Virus record (IMG/VR): IMGVR_UViG_3300036761_000980 | Span: 1-55,879 of that record | DNA: 55,879 bases | Source of the DNA: a virus | Strand: one strand, 5' to 3' | Shown: positions 34,901 to 42,533 of the stretch, one piece after another | Numbering within the stretch: position 1 is the stretch's first letter | Layout of the letters: the number at the start of each line of letters is the position of its first letter | Made by a program: the position numbers and the translations under genes | The notes under the pieces: model-generated | What the model was told of the DNA's origin: nothing | What the model saw: the letters and a program-made list of their open reading frames with translations, nothing else | The model's database searches: none

Positions 34901-37900
34901 GGATCTTCGGGCTCATCTGGAACATCAGGTACAAGTGGGTCTTCAGGTTCAGCTGGAACTAGTGGATCGTCTGGATCGTCAGGTGTTGGAACGTCTGGAA
35001 CGTCTGGAACGTCTGGAACGTCTGGAACGTCTGGAATAGATGGATCTTCAGGAACAAGTGGGTCTTCAGGTTCATCTGGAACATCGGGTACAAGTGGGTC
35101 TTCAGGCTCATATGGAACAAGCGGAACTTCAGGATCAAGTGGATCGTCTGGCACAAATGGAACATCGGGTTCTAGTGGATCATCTGGAACATCAGGTTCT
35201 AGCGGATCATCAGGTATAAATGGTTCATCAGGCTCATCGGGAAGTTCTGGCTCAAGTGGGTCTTCAGGATCAAGCGGCTCAAGTGGATCATCAGGATCAA
35301 GTGGATCTTCAGGATCAAGTGGATCTTCAGGATCAAGCGGATCTTCAGGAACCAGTGGATTATCAGGAACATTTGGTACTTCAGGTACTAGTGGTTCATC
35401 TGGGTCATATGGAACGAGCGGGACATCTGGAACTTCAGGAACATCAGGAATTTCGGGGTCTTCAGGAACTTCAGGATCAAAGGGAACTTCAGGAACAAGC
35501 GGAACGTCTGGTACAAGCGGATTACATGGATTATCTGGATCACATGGAACATCTGGTTCAAGTGGTTCTTCAGGAACATCAGGAACATCAGGAATTGATG
35601 GATCAAGTGGGACATCTGGTCCAGGTGGTTCTTCAGGAACATCTGGAATAGATGGATCATATGGAACATCAGGGACATCAGGAGCGTCAGGTTCATCTGG
35701 AGAGTCTGGATCGCATGGAACATCAGGAACATCAGGAGCATCAGGTTCATCTGGAGAATCTGGATCGCATGGAACATCTGGAACATCTGGAACAAGTGGT
35801 ATTTCAGGAGATAAGTATCAAACAACGTCATCTACATGTTTAACTATATCTGGTATAACACAAACACTCACGGTTTTAAGTGGATTATCATATAGCGCTG
35901 GACAATCATTAATTATTGGATTTGACGGGTCAAATTATATGACTGGTACGGTTACATCATATAATCCATCAACAGGAGCAATGGTTGGAAATATTTTATC
36001 TACTGTTGGTTCTGGATTTTATTGCGATTGGGATGTAAACTTAGGAGGGGCTCAAGGCGCTGATGGATCGCATGGAACATCTGGAACTTCTGGTACAAGC
36101 GGATCATCAGGTTCTTCTGGTACAAGCGGATCATCAGGCTCTTCTGGCACAAGTGGATCATCAGGTAGTTCCGGAACATCTGGCACAAGTGGTACATCTG
36201 GAATAGACGGATCATCTGGTACATCAGGATCTAGTGGTTCTTCAGGTTCAAGTGGCGCTGGGGTATCGGGTACAACTGATAATGATTTTTATTATGATAT
36301 TGATACAGATACATTATATGTACCAAATATAACTTTAAATGGTTCGATTATAATTGCAACTAATCTTCCTGTTGGAGATGATAATGGAACTAAAATAGGT
36401 TTAAGTGGTGATACATTTTATGTTGTGACAGGAATTACAACAGGATCATCAGGAACTTCAGGTACATCTGGAGCGTCAGGTTCATCAGGAGAATCTGGAT
36501 CACATGGAACTTCAGGAACTTCAGGAGCATCAGGTTCATCAGGGGAATCTGGGTCGCATGGCACATCTGGAACATCTGGTTCAAGCGGAAGTTCTGGATC
36601 AACAGGTACAAGTGGTTCTAGTGGATCTTCAGGAACGAGTGGTACATCAGGTATATCGGGCACAAGTGGCTCTTCTGGCTCTTCAGGCACAAGTGGAACA
36701 TCCGGATCAAGTGGAAGTTCAGGAACAAGTGGAACTAGTGGTTCATCAGGTAGTTCTGGAACATCTGGCACTTCTGGAACCAGCGGAGCATCAGGAACAA
36801 GTGGTTCTTCTGGATCATCTGGTACTAGTGGATCATCAGGTAGCTCAGGTACAAGCGGATCTTCTGGATCATCAGGCACATCTGGCACTAGCGGATCATC
36901 AGGAAGTTCAGGAACAAGTGGTACATCGGGAACAAGTGGTTCTTCTGGAACATCAGGATCGAGCGGGTCATCTGGAACTTCAGGCACAAGTGGTTCATCT
37001 GGTTCTTATGGTACAAGCGGAACATCTGGTACAAGTGGATCATCAGGATCTTCTGGAACATCTGGAAGTTCGGGATCATCTGGAACATCTGGTACAAGTG
37101 GATCATCAGGTTCTTCTGGCACAAGCGGAGGTTCAGGATCATCTGGGACAAGTGGAACATCTGGAACCAGTGGTTCATCTGGTAGTTCTGGGACAAGTGG
37201 AACATCAGGTTCGTCTGGCAGTTCTGGAACATCTGGTTCATCTGGTAGTTCAGGAACATCAGGTACAAGTGGTTCATCTGGTAGTTCTGGAACAAGCGGT
37301 AGTTCAGGATCTTCTGGCACAAGTGGAACATCTGGTACTAGTGGTTCATCGGGTTCATCTGGAACTAGTGGAACTTCTGGAACATCAGGTATATCGGGCA
37401 CAAGTGGTTCTTCTGGCTCTTCAGGTACAAGCGGGACATCAGGATCAAGTGGAAGTTCAGGTACAAGCGGGACATCAGGATCAAGTGGAAGTTCAGGCAC
37501 AAGTGGGACATCAGGATCAAGTGGAAGTTCAGGCACAAGTGGGACATCAGGAATATCTGGAACAAGCGGTAGTTCAGGATCTTCTGGCACTTCTGGTACG
37601 AGCGGATCTTCTGGTTCATCTGGAACAAGCGGTAGTTCAGGATCTTCTGGTACTTCAGGCACAAGTGGTGGTTCAGGTTCATCTGGAACAAGTGGAACAT
37701 CTGGAACTAGTGGTTCATCAGGTTCATCAGGAACATCAGGCACAAGCGGTTCATCTGGAAGCTCAGGCACAAGCGGAACATCTGGATCAAGTGGATCTTC
37801 AGGAACATCAGGTACAAGCGGTAGTTCAGGTTCGTCTGGTACTTCAGGCACAAGTGGTTCATCAGGTTCATCTGGAACATCGGGTTCGTCTGGTAGTTCT

Positions 37901-39676
37901 GGAACAAGCGGTAGTTCAGGATCTTCTGGTACAAGTGGCGGTTCGGGTTCATCTGGAACATCAGGTACAAGCGGATCATCTGGAACATCTGGTACGAGTG
38001 GCACATCTGGAACATCTGGTACGAGTGGCACATCTGGAAGTTCGGGATCATCTGGAACATCTGGCACAAGTGGATCTAGCGGGTCTTCTGGAACAAGTGG
38101 ATCTTCTGGTACATCTGGAACAAGTGGTTCATCAGGATCAAGTGGCACATCTGGAAGTTCAGGATCATCAGGCACATCTGGAAATTCTGGATCATCTGGC
38201 ACAAGTGGATCTTCTGGTAGTTCTGGAACATCTGGAACAAGTGGGTCTTCTGGGTCATCTGGAACAAGTGGATCGTCTGGAAGCTCAGGAACATCTGGCA
38301 CAAGTGGATCTTCTGGAAGTTCAGGGTCATCTGGCATAAGTGGATCTTCTGGAACTAGTGGGTCAAGTGGATCTTCAGGAACTAGTGGAAATTCTGGATC
38401 ATCAGGAACATCTGGCACTAGTGGATCGTCTGGTACTTCAGGAACATCTGGTACTTCTGGTACAAGCGGATCTAGCGGGTCTTCCGGTACAAGCGGTAGT
38501 TCAGGAACATCTGGAACAAGCGGCACATCTGGATCTAGTGGTTCATCAGGAACAAGCGGATCGTCTGGTAGTTCTGGAACATCTGGCACTTCAGGGACAT
38601 CTGGTATTTCTGGTACAAGCGGATCTAGCGGGTCTTCTGGCACAAGCGGTAGTTCAGGATCATCTGGTACTTCAGGAGTGAGTGGAACATCAGGTTCATC
38701 GGGTAGTTCAGGCACAAGTGGGTCAAGTGGTTCATCTGGAACAAGCGGATCATCTGGTAGTTCTGGAACATCTGGAACAAGCGGTACATCTGGATCTAGT
38801 GGTTCATCTGGAACAAGCGGATCATCTGGTAGTTCTGGAACATCTGGAACAAGCGGCACATCTGGATCTAGTGGTTCATCAGGAACAAGCGGATCATCAG
38901 GTAGTTCCGGAACATCTGGCACAAGTGGTACATCTGGAATAGACGGATCATCTGGTACATCAGGATCTAGTGGTTCTTCAGGTTCAAGTGGTGCGGGTGT
39001 ATCAGGTATAACCGATAGTGATTTTTATTATGACATCGATACAAATACATTATATACTCCTAATATAACATTAAATGGTTCAACTATAATTGCAACTAAT
39101 CTTCCTGTTGGATCCGATAATGGGACTAAAATAAGTTTAAGTGGTGATACATTTTATGTTGTAACAGGAATTACGACTGGTACATCTGGAACATCTGGAA
39201 CTTCAGGAGCATCGGGTTCATCTGGAGAATCTGGATCACATGGAACATCTGGAACTTCAGGTACAAGTGGATCAAGCGGCTCGAGTGGTTATAGTGGTAC
39301 AACATATTCTGGATTTTATTATTTTAATGGATGTTTATACGCTGATTGTGTAATTATAAATGGATCATATAAAATAAATTCAGTAATATTAACAGGTCTT
39401 ACTAGTACAGGATCAACAATTACATTAATATCAAAAACATATTGTAGCGGGGCGTTTTTTGATTATTATGTACAAGATGGGTCTAATATGAGAATAGGTA
39501 CAGTAATGAGTGTTTGGGATGGTACAAATATATCATATACTGATTATTCAACTACGGATATTGGAGATTCATCGCCAGTCTCATTCACTGCTAGTATAGA
39601 TGGATCTAATGTAAAATTAGAAGCAGAGATATCATCTGGAACTTGGACAATAAAACTCGGTATTAGATTAATATAA
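31961..39676 (+). CDS. Giant collagen-like fibre protein (2571 aa)
   Basis: The N-terminal attachment domain is about 147 residues. Four Gly-X-Y segments (about 2100 residues, mainly GTS, GSS and GIDGSS) are broken by small folded modules: DKYQTTSSTCLTISG at about 1281-1362, and two near copies of FYYDIDTDTLYVPNITLN at about 1440-1490 and 2350-2405. A C-terminal head (from about 2445) resembles other fibre tips. Gly at every third position implies a trimeric collagen-like rod. At the textbook rise of 0.286 nm per residue it could approach 0.6 micrometre. It is very poor in Pro and rich in Ser/Thr, so glycans may stabilise it. I infer a long tail or head fibre. Confidence 0.85.
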   Translation: MALQKINWTQIDSAHVPSGLTIDLGSIPTPIDGTYTETLFIGEDGNEEVLHNFFWYLTGCTGNTGASGDRYRTTSTTQLTISGGTQTLIVGTGLSYIPGQSLIIAKDGYNYMEGTVVSYTGSTGEMIGNITSFSGSGTYNSWYVNLGGAQGADGTSGTSGISGTSGSSGSSGTSGSSGSSGTRGTSGSSGSSGTSGSRGTSGSSGSSGTSGTSGSSGTRGTSGTSGSSGSSGTKGTSGTSGSSGSSGSKGTSGSSGSSGTSGLSGTSGSSGSSGTSGLSGTSGSSGSSGISGSNGTSGTSGSSGSSGSSGTSGIDGSSGTSGTSGSSGSSGTSGTSGTSGSSGTSGISGTSGSSGSSGTSGTSGSSGSSGTSGTSGSSGSSGTSGSSGTSGTSGSSGTAGSSGSSGTSGQDGTNFGTSGTSGTSGTSGTSGTSGTSGEQGIIGPPGLAGTSGTSGIDGSSGTSGIDGSSGTSGSSGSSGTSGTSGTTGTSGTSGSSGTAGSSGSSGTSGQDGTNFGTSGTSGTSGIDGSSGSSGTSGSSGSSGTSGEQGVIGPPGLSGSHGTSGSSGSSGTSGIDGSSGTSGIDGSHGTSGTSGIDGSSGTSGSSGSSGVGTSGTSGTSGTSGTSGIDGSSGSSGTSGEQGVIGPPGLSGTSGSSGSSGTSGVDGSSGTSGTDGTSGSSGSSGSSGVGTSGTSGTSGIDGSSGTSGIDGSSGTSGIDGSSGTSGIDGSSGTSGTSGFGSSGTSGSSGVGTSGTSGTSGEPGIIGPPGVPGTSGTSGSSGSYGTSGTSGSSGSSGTSGIDGSSGTSGIEGSSGTSGIDGSSGTSGIDGSSGTSGSSGSSGVGTSGTSGTSGTSGTSGSSGSSGTSGDQGIIGPPGVSGTSGTSGSSGTSGSSGSSGISGSSGTSGTDGTSGSSGSSGTSGSSGSSGVGTSGTSGTSGEQGVIGPPGLSGSHGTSGSSGSSGTSGTSGTSGTSGSSGSSGIDGSSGSSGTSGTSGSSGSAGTSGSSGSSGVGTSGTSGTSGTSGTSGIDGSSGTSGSSGSSGTSGTSGSSGSYGTSGTSGSSGSSGTNGTSGSSGSSGTSGSSGSSGINGSSGSSGSSGSSGSSGSSGSSGSSGSSGSSGSSGSSGSSGSSGTSGLSGTFGTSGTSGSSGSYGTSGTSGTSGTSGISGSSGTSGSKGTSGTSGTSGTSGLHGLSGSHGTSGSSGSSGTSGTSGIDGSSGTSGPGGSSGTSGIDGSYGTSGTSGASGSSGESGSHGTSGTSGASGSSGESGSHGTSGTSGTSGISGDKYQTTSSTCLTISGITQTLTVLSGLSYSAGQSLIIGFDGSNYMTGTVTSYNPSTGAMVGNILSTVGSGFYCDWDVNLGGAQGADGSHGTSGTSGTSGSSGSSGTSGSSGSSGTSGSSGSSGTSGTSGTSGIDGSSGTSGSSGSSGSSGAGVSGTTDNDFYYDIDTDTLYVPNITLNGSIIIATNLPVGDDNGTKIGLSGDTFYVVTGITTGSSGTSGTSGASGSSGESGSHGTSGTSGASGSSGESGSHGTSGTSGSSGSSGSTGTSGSSGSSGTSGTSGISGTSGSSGSSGTSGTSGSSGSSGTSGTSGSSGSSGTSGTSGTSGASGTSGSSGSSGTSGSSGSSGTSGSSGSSGTSGTSGSSGSSGTSGTSGTSGSSGTSGSSGSSGTSGTSGSSGSYGTSGTSGTSGSSGSSGTSGSSGSSGTSGTSGSSGSSGTSGGSGSSGTSGTSGTSGSSGSSGTSGTSGSSGSSGTSGSSGSSGTSGTSGSSGSSGTSGSSGSSGTSGTSGTSGSSGSSGTSGTSGTSGISGTSGSSGSSGTSGTSGSSGSSGTSGTSGSSGSSGTSGTSGSSGSSGTSGTSGISGTSGSSGSSGTSGTSGSSGSSGTSGSSGSSGTSGTSGGSGSSGTSGTSGTSGSSGSSGTSGTSGSSGSSGTSGTSGSSGSSGTSGTSGSSGSSGTSGTSGSSGSSGTSGSSGSSGTSGSSGSSGTSGGSGSSGTSGTSGSSGTSGTSGTSGTSGTSGTSGSSGSSGTSGTSGSSGSSGTSGSSGTSGTSGSSGSSGTSGSSGSSGTSGNSGSSGTSGSSGSSGTSGTSGSSGSSGTSGSSGSSGTSGTSGSSGSSGSSGISGSSGTSGSSGSSGTSGNSGSSGTSGTSGSSGTSGTSGTSGTSGSSGSSGTSGSSGTSGTSGTSGSSGSSGTSGSSGSSGTSGTSGTSGISGTSGSSGSSGTSGSSGSSGTSGVSGTSGSSGSSGTSGSSGSSGTSGSSGSSGTSGTSGTSGSSGSSGTSGSSGSSGTSGTSGTSGSSGSSGTSGSSGSSGTSGTSGTSGIDGSSGTSGSSGSSGSSGAGVSGITDSDFYYDIDTNTLYTPNITLNGSTIIATNLPVGSDNGTKISLSGDTFYVVTGITTGTSGTSGTSGASGSSGESGSHGTSGTSGTSGSSGSSGYSGTTYSGFYYFNGCLYADCVIINGSYKINSVILTGLTSTGSTITLISKTYCSGAFFDYYVQDGSNMRIGTVMSVWDGTNISYTDYSTTDIGDSSPVSFTASIDGSNVKLEAEISSGTWTIKLGIRLI
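32401..35806 (+). repeat. Collagen-like Gly-X-Y tract 1 (about 1135 residues)
   Basis: Nine-base units encode GTS, GSS and related triplets. Six Pro-containing modules (E-Q/P-G-I/V-I-G-PPG) and six G-V-G register breaks occur between about 33270 and 34990. The codons for Ser and Gly vary, so the DNA is less identical than the protein. Confidence 0.9.
36048..36270 (+). repeat. Collagen-like tract 2 (about 74 residues)
   Basis: A short Gly-X-Y run between two folded modules, starting with GAQGADG as tract 1 does. Confidence 0.85.
36439..38999 (+). repeat. Collagen-like tract 3 (about 854 residues)
   Basis: Almost pure GTS/GSS triplets with rare GGS, GNS and GIS. It has neither the Pro modules nor the G-V-G breaks of tract 1. 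All other reading frames are also largely open because of the repeat. Confidence 0.9.
39178..39294 (+). repeat. Collagen-like tract 4 (about 39 residues)
   Basis: Short run (GASGSSGESGSHGTSG) leading into the C-terminal head domain. The same sequence follows the first copy of the YYDIDT module. Confidence 0.85.
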
Positions 39677-39677
39677 A

Positions 39678-42449
39678 ATGGCAAATTACGGAGTAGTTAT
39701 TGATCAAAATGCACCACATCTAGTGGAATTAAAACCTCGAACAGTAGAAGGTGGATATGGATTATTATATAACTGGTATGTAGTAAAAGTGACTCCAGTT
39801 TCTATTGCGCCCGCAGGATGGCATGTGCCAACAATAACAGAACTGCAAACATTATCAACATTTCTGGGTGGAGATGCAATTTCAGGAGGAAAATTAAAAG
39901 AAACGGGTTTGGATCACTGGGATACACCAAATACAGGAGCAGATAATTCCTCAGGATTTACAGCTCTCGGTGCAGGAGCTAGAGATGTTGATGGTACATT
40001 TTGCTGCATTAAAGAGATATTTGGAGTATGGGCATCAACGGAAACAGGAGGTGATGGTGATTGTTTAGCATTACAAAAATATGATGATGCTACTATAATT
40101 ACGACAGTTGCCAAAAAAACTGGTATCTCTATTCGTTTAATTAAAAATAATTCTATCGATCCCGGTACAGTAACAGATATTGATGGTAATGTTTATCCTA
40201 CTGTCAAAATTGGTACTCAGGTATGGATGGCATTAAATTTGAAAGTTACAAAATATAATGATGGGACTTCGATTCCGGAAATTACTGATAATGCTGCATG
40301 GTCAGGAGATACCGCAGGTGCACTATGTGCATATGATAATAACTGGGATTATGTGTGGAATCGTTATCTAATTTATTTATTACCTAACGCTCCCGTGATT
40401 GAAAATCAATCATTTCAGATATACGAAGAACAATCATCTGGAACAACAGTTGGTCATGTTATTTCTACCGATCCAAATAATATTACATACTCAATAACTG
40501 CAGGAAATACTGGAAATGCATTTATAATTAATGCATCAACTGGATATTTAACAACAAATACAGTATTAGATTTTGAAACCCTTAGTGGATATTCATTAAC
40601 AATAGAGGTTGTAAATAATTCATTTCCATCTTTATCAGATACAGCTATTGTTAGTGTTGAAGTATTAAAATTATATCATGTATGCGTCGATAATGGATTA
40701 CATTTCAATGGTTATTCCGAAGATTTAATTGGATTATTAACTGTTGGCGTTGTTCATGCAACAACTGGAACCCTTACAGATTATGTAATAGAATGGCATT
40801 TAAACACTATAAGTGGATCAACTGTATTTATTACTGGCAATAGCGGAAATACGGATCCTTCTATCCAGTCGTTCCACCCAATAAATTCCGAATTAGTTCA
40901 AGCGGGTGAATTATATCCTGTTGTGCGTTATGCTAATGTTAATGGAATATTATATAGTGCTTATTCTAATCTTGGTTATTTATATTCGCCTGATTTATTG
41001 ACTTGTTTACCATCAATTACTGTTGTTTCAATGACTTGTTCAAATGGATCCGCAGGTTTATTTGGACATACTGTTCAATATATAAATACTACGCAACCAA
41101 GTCAACTCGCCAATAGATCATTGACATATGGATTAAATCTTGATAGTTCTTCGAAACAAATAAGTTACCAATTTTATGGATTTGCTATAGCTGACAGAAT
41201 AACTACGTCATATTGTACAACTGGCGGTACGAAAACAGTAATAGATGACTGGGTTGTAGGATTGGATTGCACTGGAAATACGTTTAATTCTTTACCTAAA
41301 TTATACACCAATCAATGGATAAAGAGATCTTTAAGTCTGACTGGATTTACATATCAAAGCGGTGATTATTTATTATTCGATACGTTCCCGTCATATAACG
41401 CTCCTGGAAATACTGATACTAACTGGCGATTAAGTATAAAATGTTTTAGTGGTGATAATTTAATTGATTTTGGATTCCAACCAAATACTGTTAATGATAT
41501 TGATACTGGAGCAACAATGAATTTAGTATGGAATACAGGTAATTGTTCTTATGATTTAACAGTTATAACAGGTGTACCAAGAGTTCCATTATCATATAAT
41601 AGTGATATGTACCATTATACAGAAGCTGGGGCCGGTGGTTCTTACGAGTGGACGACTGGCCAAACTATTTCTGTTCTTCAATATACAGGAAGTTCATTAA
41701 CTTGGGTGCCATATACTGCATATGGTAGTCCTTATTTACTTAATGGTGTATTAAATATAAAATTAACTGGTGGTACTCATAATCTTCTTTATACGTTTAC
41801 AGATGCGATGGATTATAATCATTATAAAACTGGATATACAACAAATATTACAAGTTCTCATTGGACTGATTGGACATCAGATGTAAATAGTTTAAATCAT
41901 TATAAATTTATAAATGATGTATTTAAAGTTTCAATGACAAGTGGTGACACTTTTTATACCTATGGATTATATGTTGATAGCCAATCAGTATTCACATTTG
42001 ATGATGTAAATAAAACAATTTCAATTGCACTTGTTCCTCAAACTGGTGTATATACTGGAGTTGCTTGTGATAAATCATCTGATAATTTTAATTGGATTAT
42101 AACTTATACGAATAATTTATACTCTGGAACAACTTGGGATTTAAATACAATTTGGGGTACTCAAAATCCATTCCCATTTATGTATCTTACTTATTGGCCA
42201 TATGTTTATACGGAAGCAACTATGCAAACATATATGTTTCTTTATAATAACTTATTGGATACAAGCACGCCATTAAGTCCTGAATGGTTCTTATCTTCTG
42301 GAGTTTGGTATTTCTGGAAAGTTTGCCTCAATTTAAAGATTGATAATGTGGTAGATCCATTAAATAATTATAGTGTATATAGTGGATTAAATTCAGATGG
42401 TAGTGTAAGTAGTCCAGTTGTTTGGACATTAATTAAAAGAGTACCGTAA
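39678..42449 (+). CDS. Fibre/adhesin with permuted FISUMP and cadherin-like domains (923 aa)
   Basis: It starts one base after the collagen gene stop codon. Residues about 26-155 contain YGLLYNWYVVK, PAGWHVPTITELQTL, GGKLKETGLDHWDTPNTGA and FTALGAGARDVDGTF, the second half of a FISUMP domain. Residues about 160-225 contain TDIDGNVYPTVKIGTQVWMA and KYNDGTSIPEITDNAAW, the first half. A cadherin-like domain follows at about 236-330 (FQIYEEQSSGTTVGHVISTD). The rest (about 335-923) is beta-rich and unrecognised. FISUMP domains occur on Bacteroidetes cell surfaces, so acquisition from a host is plausible. It is probably a receptor-binding or fibre-tip protein. Confidence 0.75.
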   Translation: MANYGVVIDQNAPHLVELKPRTVEGGYGLLYNWYVVKVTPVSIAPAGWHVPTITELQTLSTFLGGDAISGGKLKETGLDHWDTPNTGADNSSGFTALGAGARDVDGTFCCIKEIFGVWASTETGGDGDCLALQKYDDATIITTVAKKTGISIRLIKNNSIDPGTVTDIDGNVYPTVKIGTQVWMALNLKVTKYNDGTSIPEITDNAAWSGDTAGALCAYDNNWDYVWNRYLIYLLPNAPVIENQSFQIYEEQSSGTTVGHVISTDPNNITYSITAGNTGNAFIINASTGYLTTNTVLDFETLSGYSLTIEVVNNSFPSLSDTAIVSVEVLKLYHVCVDNGLHFNGYSEDLIGLLTVGVVHATTGTLTDYVIEWHLNTISGSTVFITGNSGNTDPSIQSFHPINSELVQAGELYPVVRYANVNGILYSAYSNLGYLYSPDLLTCLPSITVVSMTCSNGSAGLFGHTVQYINTTQPSQLANRSLTYGLNLDSSSKQISYQFYGFAIADRITTSYCTTGGTKTVIDDWVVGLDCTGNTFNSLPKLYTNQWIKRSLSLTGFTYQSGDYLLFDTFPSYNAPGNTDTNWRLSIKCFSGDNLIDFGFQPNTVNDIDTGATMNLVWNTGNCSYDLTVITGVPRVPLSYNSDMYHYTEAGAGGSYEWTTGQTISVLQYTGSSLTWVPYTAYGSPYLLNGVLNIKLTGGTHNLLYTFTDAMDYNHYKTGYTTNITSSHWTDWTSDVNSLNHYKFINDVFKVSMTSGDTFYTYGLYVDSQSVFTFDDVNKTISIALVPQTGVYTGVACDKSSDNFNWIITYTNNLYSGTTWDLNTIWGTQNPFPFMYLTYWPYVYTEATMQTYMFLYNNLLDTSTPLSPEWFLSSGVWYFWKVCLNLKIDNVVDPLNNYSVYSGLNSDGSVSSPVVWTLIKRVP

Positions 42450-42506
42450 TAGTATTAACTTATTCTGTAATTTGTAAAATCATAATTGATAATTAATTCA
42501 TTTACT

Positions 42507-42515
42507 ATATTTATA
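42507..42515 (+). promoter_or_regulatory. ATATTTATA element before 42534 gene
   Basis: The 9-mer lies in the 84-base gap after the adhesin gene and ends 18 bases before the ATG, so this message would have a short leader. Confidence 0.4.
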
Positions 42516-42533
42516 TATTAGTTATGTTATTAT

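Noticed and set aside
32290-38922. Very long open frames opposite or out of frame to the fibre gene (PDVPDDPSIPDVP-type products of 638-740 residues on the minus strand; a 611-residue plus-strand frame at 36504)
   Set aside because: They arise because the repeat avoids stops in several frames. They have no start context, no domains, and composition set entirely by the sense repeat.
32401-39294. CRISPR-like array
   Set aside because: The repeats are coding, in frame, of 9-base periodicity and without unique spacers.
39678-42449. Diversity-generating retroelement target (C-type-lectin-like FISUMP domain in an adhesin)
   Set aside because: The domain is N-terminal rather than at the 3' end, and no reverse transcriptase or template repeat is visible in the window.
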